From Betaproteobacteria bacterium RIFCSPLOWO2_02_FULL_68_150 (GTDB lineage Bacteria; Pseudomonadota; Gammaproteobacteria; Burkholderiales; SG8-39), in assembly GCA_001771975.1 (NCBI GenBank), contig MERE01000063.1, positions 1 to 6,703 of the forward strand: DNA of 6,703 bases, in the 5' to 3' direction. Position 1 is the first letter of the stretch. Every line of letters starts with the position of its first letter. Made by a program: the position numbers and the translations under genes. Shown in pieces: positions 1 to 4,766 of the stretch. The notes beneath the pieces are model-generated. The model did no database searches. It saw only the letters and a program-made list of their open reading frames with translations, and was not told the origin of the DNA.

Positions 1-237
1 GCACTCATGATGCTGCTCTCGGGCGTCAAGGGCGGCCGCAAGCTCATGACGGTGGACGAGTTGCGCAAGAACATCGAGGCGATCGGCCCCGAGGCCTATG
101 ACCGGATGAGCTATTACGAGCGCTGGATCACCTCGATCACGCAGACCATGATCCAGCGCGGCGTCATCACCACCGACGAATTGGGCCGCAAGATGGAACA
201 GATCCGCGCGCGGCCCGGCGATCCGTGCCGCAAGTAG
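1..237 (+). CDS. Nitrile hydratase beta N-domain / thiocyanate hydrolase ScnB-like subunit (5' partial)
   Basis: This is the C-terminal 78 residues of a small subunit; the frame is open to base 1, so the true start lies upstream. The ATG codons at 7 and 10 fall inside sequence that aligns with the family helix before the VDE motif, so they are unlikely to be the start. Visible features are V-D-E-L-R (residues 18-22 of the visible part), then SYYERW (37-42) and a helix with G-V-I-T-x-x-E-L, the pattern of the helical N-terminal domain of nitrile hydratase beta. R22 matches, by my recall, the beta Arg56 of Rhodococcus N-771 enzyme that contacts the oxidised metal-site cysteines. The protein stops (TAG 235-237) where a fused beta subunit would continue into its SH3-like domain, as in ScnB of Thiobacillus thioparus. 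The next gene overlaps its end by 13 nt. Family assignment is firm; nitrile versus thiocyanate substrate is open. Confidence 0.82.
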   Translation, partial: ALMMLLSGVKGGRKLMTVDELRKNIEAIGPEAYDRMSYYERWITSITQTMIQRGVITTDELGRKMEQIRARPGDPCRK

Positions 238-563
238 CGAACCGGCCCCAGTATCCGACCGACCATCCGTCGGTGCCGGTGCGTTTTGCGGCCGGCGACC
301 GGGTGCGTGTGCGCAAGACCTATCCGCTCGGGCACATTCGCACGCCGTATTACATCCGCGGCCACGCCGGTGTCGTCGAGCGCCTGTGCGGGAACTACCC
401 GGTGCCGGAGGAATTGGCGCAGATGCGCAGTGGGCTGCCGGCGCAACCGCTGTACCGGGTGCGCTTTCTGCAGCGCGAGGTGTGGCCGGATTACGCAGGG
501 CGCGCCGAGGACGTGGTGGAAATCGAAATCTTCCAGCACTGGCTGGAACCGCTGAGCGCATGA
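225..563 (+). CDS. Nitrile hydratase beta C-domain / thiocyanate hydrolase ScnA-like subunit
   Basis: This 112-residue protein is the SH3-like C-terminal half of a nitrile hydratase beta subunit, encoded separately as in ScnA. The core starts at F-x-x-G-D-R-V-R-V (21-29), followed by G-H-I-R-T-P (36-41) and Y-I-R-G-H-A-G (43-49). R39 corresponds, from memory of the Rhodococcus N-771 sequence, to beta Arg141, the second arginine that hydrogen-bonds the modified cysteines at the metal. The end has Y-R-V-R-F, W-P-D-Y (87-90) and H-W-L-E-P (105-109); the W-P-acidic-Y segment resembles ScnA more than the usual L-W-G of nitrile hydratase beta. The chosen start is GTG at 225, which overlaps the upstream stop by 13 nt; no strong ribosome binding site is visible, so start by coupling is likely. 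A GTG further in (273 or 279) is possible but would trim the Pro/His-rich leader. Only one base separates its stop from the alpha-type gene. Confidence 0.85.
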   Translation: MPQVANRPQYPTDHPSVPVRFAAGDRVRVRKTYPLGHIRTPYYIRGHAGVVERLCGNYPVPEELAQMRSGLPAQPLYRVRFLQREVWPDYAGRAEDVVEIEIFQHWLEPLSA

Positions 564-564
564 A

Positions 565-1185
565 ATGAGCGACGCCGCGGAAGACAAGGGTTTGGGCGAC
601 TACCGGCCGCTGAGCTATTTCCAGCTGATGGAAGTGAGCCTGCGCGAGTTGCTGGTGGAAAAGGGAATCGTCACCGACGCGCAAGTGCAGGCGACGCTCG
701 AGGACATGCGCGCGCGCGGGCCCGAAGCCGGCGCGCGCGTGGTGGCGCGCGCATGGACCGATCCGGGATTCAAGGCCCGCCTGCTGGAAAACGGCACGCG
801 CGCCTGCGAGGAGTTCGGGCTCGACGTCCCGGCGCTGCGCCTGGTGGTGGTCGAGAACACGCCGCAGGTGCACAACGTGATCGTCTGCACGCTCTGCTCG
901 TGCTACCCGCGCATGCTGCTCGGGCTGCCGCCCGACTGGTACAAGTCGGGCAACTACCGCTCGCGCGTGGTGCGGGAGCCGCGTGCGGTGCTGGCCGAGT
1001 TCGGCCTGCGCGTGCCCGACCACGTGTCGCTGCGGGTGCACGACTCGACCGCCGACATGCGCTACCTGGTGCTGCCGATGCGGCCCGCGCAGACCGCGGG
1101 CTGGGGCGAGGCGCAGCTGGCGCAGATCGTGACGCGCGACTGCATGATCGGCGTCGCCGTGCCGAAGGTTTCCGACTCACTCTGA
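565..1185 (+). CDS. Nitrile hydratase alpha / thiocyanate hydrolase gamma-type metal subunit
   Basis: This catalytic subunit, 206 residues, binds a low-spin Co(III) or Fe(III) ion through the claw motif C-T-L-C-S-C (C108, C111, S112, C113). Thr in the second position is typical of cobalt-type enzymes. The N-terminal helical arm (about 15-70) contains L-x-E-K-G-I-V-T. After the metal motif come Y-P-R (114-116), G-L-P-P-D-W-Y-K, R-V-V-R-E-P-R, R-Y-L-V-L-P-x-R-P, G-W and V-T-R-D-C-M-I-G-V-A-V-P-K near the end, all family landmarks. R116 sits where most nitrile hydratases have Trp and where, by recall, T. thioparus ScnC has its active-site Arg136; the tail ending in I-G-V-A-V-P-K is also ScnC-like. 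G-L-P-P-D-W-Y-K is the more nitrile hydratase-like part. The reaction is hydration of a nitrile to an amide, or of thiocyanate to carbonyl sulfide and ammonia. No activator or metallochaperone gene follows; pxpB begins after 5 nt. Confidence 0.9.
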   Translation: MSDAAEDKGLGDYRPLSYFQLMEVSLRELLVEKGIVTDAQVQATLEDMRARGPEAGARVVARAWTDPGFKARLLENGTRACEEFGLDVPALRLVVVENTPQVHNVIVCTLCSCYPRMLLGLPPDWYKSGNYRSRVVREPRAVLAEFGLRVPDHVSLRVHDSTADMRYLVLPMRPAQTAGWGEAQLAQIVTRDCMIGVAVPKVSDSL

Positions 1186-1190
1186 CCCCG

Positions 1191-1880
1191 ATGCAGCCGC
1201 TGCGCATCGAGCCGCTGGGCGATGCGGCCGTGTTCGCCGAGTTTGCGCGCACGCTCGACCTGCGGATCAACGAAGCGCTGCAGGCGATCGCGGCCGCGCT
1301 GCGCGAACGCGCGCCGCCCTGGGTGCGCGACGTCGTGCCGTCGCTGGGCGGCCTGGCAATGCATTTCGACCTCGACCACGCCGAGTTGCCGCAGGCGCCG
1401 CTGCAAGCGGCCAGCGACCTGCTGCAGGATTGCCTCAAGGCGGCGGTGCGAGCCCGCGCGCCGGGACGCAAGGTGGAGCTGCCGGTCTGCTACGACGCCG
1501 AGTTCGGGCTCGATCTCGGCGAAGTGGTCGCGCAGACCGGACTGAACGCCGCCGAGATCGTCCGCCGGCACGCGGCGTCGGAACACCGCGTGCTGATGGT
1601 CGGATTCGCGCCGGGCCAGCCCTACATCGGCGGGCTCGATGCGCGCCTCGCTGTGCCGCGGCTCGCGACGCCGCGCACGCGCGTGCCGGCGGGCTCGATC
1701 GCGATCGCCAACGCGCAGACCGTGGTGTATCCGTTCGAGATCGCGGGCGGCTGGAACGTGCTCGGCCGCACTCCGCTGCGCGTGTTCGACCCGCAGCGCG
1801 AGCCGCCGAGCCTGCTCGCACCTGGCGACCGGGTGCGCTTCGTGCCGATTGCGCGCGCAGAATACGAACGCCTGAAATGA
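1191..1880 (+). CDS. pxpB: 5-oxoprolinase subunit PxpB (KipI/AHS1 family)
   Basis: This 229-residue protein is the AHS1 (allophanate hydrolase subunit 1-like) component of the PxpABC enzyme, which opens 5-oxoproline to glutamate with ATP hydrolysis in the cytoplasm. The start at 1191 gives the family N-terminus (R-I-E-P-L-G-D-A-A-V at 5-14), although the frame is open further upstream. Landmarks are V-P-S-L-G-G near residue 50, L-P-V-C-Y-D, then M-V-G-F-A-P-G-Q-P-Y-I-G-G (136-148), T-P-R-T-R-V-P-A-G-S, A-Q-T-V-V-Y-P, G-G-W and L-G-R-T-P-L-R-V-F-D. Q143 stands where the canonical motif reads P-G-F-P-Y, and A-N-A-Q-T replaces the commoner A-G-x-Q-T, so this belongs to a divergent branch whose substrate may not be 5-oxoproline. 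Length is close to E. coli PxpB (about 218). It follows the hydratase gene by 5 nt and overlaps pxpC by ATGA. Confidence 0.9.
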   Translation: MQPLRIEPLGDAAVFAEFARTLDLRINEALQAIAAALRERAPPWVRDVVPSLGGLAMHFDLDHAELPQAPLQAASDLLQDCLKAAVRARAPGRKVELPVCYDAEFGLDLGEVVAQTGLNAAEIVRRHAASEHRVLMVGFAPGQPYIGGLDARLAVPRLATPRTRVPAGSIAIANAQTVVYPFEIAGGWNVLGRTPLRVFDPQREPPSLLAPGDRVRFVPIARAEYERLK

Positions 1881-2887
1881 GCGTGCGCGTCCTGCGGCCC
1901 GGATTGCTGACGACGGTGCAGGATGGCGGCCGGCGCGGTTTGCAGCACCTCGGCATCGTGCCGGGCGGCGCCATGGATCCCACGGCGTTCGGTTTCGCCA
2001 ATGCGCTGGTCGGCAACCACGCAGGCGAGGCGGCGCTCGAGATCACGCTGCTCGGGCCGCAGTTGGCGTTCGAAACGGACGCGCTCATCGCACTGTGCGG
2101 CGCCGAATTCGACGCCACCCTGGATGGTCAGGCGCTGCCGCGCGACCGGCCCGTGCTGGTGAAGGCCGGTGGCCGGCTCGCCACCGGCCGCGCCCACCGC
2201 GGCAGCCGTGCTTACCTTGGCGTGGCCGGCGGAATCGCGCTCGAGCCGCTGCTCGGCAGTCGCAGCACCTACCTGCCGGCAGGGTTCGGCGGCTTTCAGG
2301 GTCGCGCCCTGCGCGCCGGCGACGTGCTGCCGCTGGCGCCGGATGCGGCGGCGCTCGCCAGCCGGCACGCGAGGACGCTGCAGTTGCCGGATCCGGGCGG
2401 CGCGCCCCTGCGCAGCGCGCACTGGTCGGCGCCCTCGCTCACGCTACCCGAGCAGGAGTTCAGCGTGATTCATGCGATGCAGGGCCGGCATTTCGGCTGG
2501 TTCGACGCTGCCTCGCAGCGCGGCTTTTTCGATGTGACCTGGCGCGTGTCGCCGGATTCGGACCGGATGGGATTTCGCCTGCTGGGGCCGGCGCTCGCGC
2601 GCCTCGACCGGGATGAGATATTATCCGAGCCGACCTGTCTCGGGACGGTGCAGGTTCCCGCCGACGGCGCGCCCATCGCACTGATGGTGGATCATCAGAC
2701 CACAGGGGGTTATCCCAAAATCGCGGAAATCGCCGGCGCCGACATGCCGCGGCTCGCGCAACTCGCTCCCGGGGCGGCGCTGCGCTTCGCGCGCTGCACG
2801 CTCACCGAGGCGCTCGAGCTGCGCCGCGTGGCGCGGCGCCGCTTCGAAGCGGCGCGACGCGGCATCGCGTGGAAATACCAGACATGA
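1877..2887 (+). CDS. pxpC: 5-oxoprolinase subunit PxpC (KipA/AHS2 family)
   Basis: This 336-residue protein is the AHS2 partner of PxpB; the two domains are related to the AHS domains of urea carboxylase and assemble with PxpA. Visible landmarks are P-G-L-L-T-T-V-Q-D-G-G-R (8-19), G-A-M-D near 31-34, A-L-E-I-T-L-L-G-P, L-G-V-A-G-G-I, G-S-R-S-T-Y (127-132), G-F-Q-G-R-A-L, S-P-D-S-D-R-M-G (225-232), I-L-S-E, G-T-V-Q-V-P and the signature Q-T-T-G-G-Y-P-K-I (274-282). It is somewhat longer than E. coli PxpC (about 310), partly from an Arg-rich C-terminal helix. The ATG at 1877 lies in the pxpB stop (ATGA), which points to coupled translation, and its own end overlaps pxpA in the same way. The frame is open far upstream of 1877, but that extension is only the shadow of pxpB. 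Tandem ATA-TTA codons (248-249) are unusual for this GC-rich gene. Confidence 0.93.
   Translation: MSVRVLRPGLLTTVQDGGRRGLQHLGIVPGGAMDPTAFGFANALVGNHAGEAALEITLLGPQLAFETDALIALCGAEFDATLDGQALPRDRPVLVKAGGRLATGRAHRGSRAYLGVAGGIALEPLLGSRSTYLPAGFGGFQGRALRAGDVLPLAPDAAALASRHARTLQLPDPGGAPLRSAHWSAPSLTLPEQEFSVIHAMQGRHFGWFDAASQRGFFDVTWRVSPDSDRMGFRLLGPALARLDRDEILSEPTCLGTVQVPADGAPIALMVDHQTTGGYPKIAEIAGADMPRLAQLAPGAALRFARCTLTEALELRRVARRRFEAARRGIAWKYQT
2836..2855. repeat. Perfect 20-bp palindrome near the 3' end of pxpC
   Basis: Bases 2836-2855 read gcgccgcttcgaagcggcgc on both strands, centred on TTCGAA. It lies within codons of the Arg/Ala-rich PxpC tail, 28 nt before the pxpA start. On RNA it could fold into a GC-rich hairpin just ahead of the pxpA start. 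The symmetry is a plain fact of the sequence; any function is unproven. Confidence 0.6.
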
Positions 2888-3639
2888 AAACGATCGACCT
2901 GAACTGCGACATGGGCGAGAGCTTCGGCGCCTGGAAGATGGGCGCCGACGCCGAGGTCATGCCCTTCATCAGCTCCGCCAACATCGCCTGCGGCTTCCAT
3001 GCCGGCGACGCGGCGACCATTCGCGCCACGGTAGGCCTCGCGGTGGCGCATGGAGTCGCGGTCGGCGCACATCCTTCGCTTCCCGACCTGCAGGGATTCG
3101 GCCGGCGCGCCATGCGCATCACGCCGGACGAGATGTACGAATTCGTTCTCTACCAGGCCGGCGCCGTGGAGGCTTTCGCGCGCGCCGCCGGAGCGCGGCT
3201 GCACCACGTCAAGTGCCACGGCGCGCTCTACAACATGGCGGCGAACGACGAGGCGCTTTCGGATGCGTGCGCGCGCGCGGTGCGGGATCTGGGCGGCGGC
3301 GTGCTCCTGTATGCGCTCGCCGGCAGCCGCATGCTGGCATGCGCGGGGCGTCTCGGTGTGCGTGCGGTCGGCGAAGCGTTCGCCGACCGCGGCTACGAAG
3401 ACGACGGCACGCTCGCGGCCCGCAACCGTCCCGGCGGGCTGGTCGAAGAGGCGTCGAAGGCGGTTGCCCAGGCGCTCGCCATGATCGAGCAGGGCGAGGT
3501 CACGAGCCTGCAGGGCAAGCAGGTGCCGGTCGCGCCCGGCACGCTTTGCCTGCATGGCGATCAACCGGGCGCGGCGGCCTTCGCGAAGGCGCTGCGCGAG
3601 GCATTCCAATCCCGCGCCATCGAGGTGAAAGCGCCATGA
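2884..3639 (+). CDS. pxpA: 5-oxoprolinase subunit PxpA (LamB/YcsF family)
   Basis: This 251-residue protein (E. coli PxpA about 244) is the TIM-barrel-like LamB/YcsF subunit, thought to bind the lactam substrate and work with PxpBC. The family signature D-L-N-C-D-M-G-E-S-F-G is at 5-15, followed by A-N-I-A-C-G-F-H-A-G-D (32-42), G-A-H-P-S-L-P-D (61-68), V-K-C-H-G-A-L-Y-N (109-117), E-A-F-A-D-R-x-Y-E-D-D-G-T-L (from 164) and L-C-L-H-G-D near the end. C111 replaces the Pro normally found in the V-K-P-H-G-A-L-Y-N motif; the flanking Lys and His are kept. The ATG at 2884 overlaps the pxpC stop by ATGA. With pxpB and pxpC it makes a full three-subunit set, so ATP-dependent lactam opening is well supported as a reaction type; 5-oxoproline itself is the default but not the proven substrate here. 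Confidence 0.94.
   Translation: MKTIDLNCDMGESFGAWKMGADAEVMPFISSANIACGFHAGDAATIRATVGLAVAHGVAVGAHPSLPDLQGFGRRAMRITPDEMYEFVLYQAGAVEAFARAAGARLHHVKCHGALYNMAANDEALSDACARAVRDLGGGVLLYALAGSRMLACAGRLGVRAVGEAFADRGYEDDGTLAARNRPGGLVEEASKAVAQALAMIEQGEVTSLQGKQVPVAPGTLCLHGDQPGAAAFAKALREAFQSRAIEVKAP
3364..3390. repeat. 12-bp perfect inverted repeat with 3-nt loop inside pxpA
   Basis: The arm gcggtcggcgaa (3364-3375) is followed by gcg (3376-3378) and then the exact reverse complement (3379-3390). It falls on codons 161-169, the conserved A-V-G-E-A-F-A-D-R segment. A strong RNA stem-loop could form within the message. There is no U-tract after it, so it is not a classic terminator, and the symmetry may simply follow from codon choice. 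Confidence 0.6.
3622..3627 (+). promoter_or_regulatory. Shine-Dalgarno-like site for the OYE gene
   Basis: GAGGTG lies 8 nt before the ATG at 3636, within the last codons of pxpA. It is the clearest ribosome binding site in the window; the other ATGA-overlapped starts have weak or no such site and probably depend on coupling. It supports 3636 as the start. Confidence 0.55.
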
Positions 3640-4766
3640 CCGCAAGACTGTTCGCTCCCATCACGCTCGGCGGCGTCACGCTGCCCAACCGCATCGTGAT
3701 TTCGCCCATGTGCCAATACTCGGCCGATGACGGCTGCATGAGCGATTGGCACCTGGCCCATCTCGGCAGCCTGGCGTGCTCGGGCGCGGGACTGATGCTG
3801 GTGGAAGCCACTGCGGTGACGCGCGAGGGCCGCATCACCCACGCCTGCACGGGTCTGTACAGCGACCACGACGAGGCCGCGATGAAGCGCGTGGTCGACG
3901 CCTGCCGCCGCATCACCCGGTCGCCGATCGGCATCCAGCTGGCGCACGCGGGCCGCAAGGCGTCGACCCAGGTGCCCTGGCTCGGCGGCAAGCCGCTCGC
4001 CGGCGGCGAATCGCCGTGGCCTGCGGTGGCGCCTTCGGCGCTCGCCTTCGGCGAAGGCTGGCCTACGCCGCACGAATTGAGCACCGTCGAGATCCGCGGC
4101 CTGATCGATGCATTCGCGGCCGCGGCGCGGCGCGCGCTTGCGATCGGCTTCGACGTGATCGAGCTGCATTCGGCGCACGGTTATCTCACGCACCAGTTCC
4201 TGTCGCCGCTTGCCAACCGCCGCAGCGACCGTTACGGCGGCAGCCTCGAGAACCGCATGCGCTTCGCGCTCGAGCTGGCGCGCGCCGTGCGCGAGGTCTG
4301 GCCGAGGGAGCGCGCGCTCGGCGCGCGCATCACCGCGAGCGACTGGGCCGAGGGCGGTTTCGAGGCGGGCGATGCGGCAGCGTATGCGCGCGAGCTGAAG
4401 GCGATCGGCCTCGATTACGTCTGCGTCTCGAGCGGCGGCCTGGTGTCGCACCAGCGCATCAAGGTCGAGCCCGGCTACCAGGTCGGGTTCGCGGCGCGCG
4501 TCAAGCAGGCGGTGCCGATCGCAGTGTGCGCGGTCGGCATGATCGCCGACGCCGGCCAGGCCGAGAGAATCGTCGCCTCGGACGAGGCGGACATGGTCGC
4601 GCTGGCGCGCGGCATCCTCGATGATCCGCGCTGGGTCTGGCACGCCGCGGAGCGCTTCGGCGCCACCGTGGCGTACCCGCCGCAATACGCACGCAGCCAT
4701 CCCTCGGTCTGGCCGGGGGCGGCGCTGGCGCGTCCGGGCGGTACGGCGATACGCGCGGCGGCATGA
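3636..4766 (+). CDS. Old Yellow Enzyme family ene-reductase (YqjM/XenA-like NAD(P)H:flavin oxidoreductase)
   Basis: This FMN-dependent TIM-barrel reductase, 376 residues, would reduce C=C bonds next to electron-withdrawing groups (enones, maleimides, nitro compounds) with NAD(P)H. The class is shown by S-P-M-C-Q-Y (23-28), with C26 and Y28 at the same numbers as in Bacillus YqjM, where they tune FMN and bind substrate. Q101 and H104 in Q-L-A-H-A-G-R, the substrate-binding His pair H178/H181 in L-H-S-A-H-G-Y, R-Y-G-G-S-L-E-N-R (199-207) and A-R-G (324-326, FMN phosphate region) complete the set. A C-terminal Q-Y-A-R may supply the arginine finger seen in YqjM-type dimers. It is longer than YqjM (about 338), with an Ala/Pro/Gly-rich tail. 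The start overlaps the pxpA stop (ATGA) and has a good ribosome binding site. Its place between lactamase and hydrolase genes suggests it reduces a pathway intermediate; the substrate is unknown. Confidence 0.93.
   Translation: MTARLFAPITLGGVTLPNRIVISPMCQYSADDGCMSDWHLAHLGSLACSGAGLMLVEATAVTREGRITHACTGLYSDHDEAAMKRVVDACRRITRSPIGIQLAHAGRKASTQVPWLGGKPLAGGESPWPAVAPSALAFGEGWPTPHELSTVEIRGLIDAFAAAARRALAIGFDVIELHSAHGYLTHQFLSPLANRRSDRYGGSLENRMRFALELARAVREVWPRERALGARITASDWAEGGFEAGDAAAYARELKAIGLDYVCVSSGGLVSHQRIKVEPGYQVGFAARVKQAVPIAVCAVGMIADAGQAERIVASDEADMVALARGILDDPRWVWHAAERFGATVAYPPQYARSHPSVWPGAALARPGGTAIRAAA

Noticed and set aside
753..1190. Upstream extension of the pxpB frame into the hydratase alpha-type gene
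   Set aside because: The translation before 1191 is Arg/Ala-rich shadow of the alpha-type gene; the PxpB family N-terminus begins at the ATG at 1191.
1430..1876. Upstream extension of the pxpC frame
   Set aside because: It is an Arg-rich shadow of pxpB; the ATG at 1877 gives the proper KipA N-terminus and an ATGA overlap.
2619..2624. TATTAT as an internal promoter -10 box
   Set aside because: No -35 element at suitable spacing, and it lies deep in pxpC within conserved codons.
3364..3390. Rho-independent terminator
   Set aside because: The stem is strong but has no following T-run and lies in the middle of an intact gene.
3213..3635. Upstream extension of the OYE frame through pxpA
   Set aside because: Low-complexity Arg/Gly/Ala translation with no family similarity; ATG 3636 has a ribosome binding site and matches YqjM numbering.
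2710..3645. Long minus-strand open frame opposite pxpA
   Set aside because: Arg/His/Ala-rich composition and no recognisable domain; the + strand encodes PxpA.
3561..4700. Long minus-strand open frame (379 codons) opposite the OYE gene
   Set aside because: Antisense shadow, common in GC-rich coding DNA; the + strand has a clear OYE with all active-site motifs.
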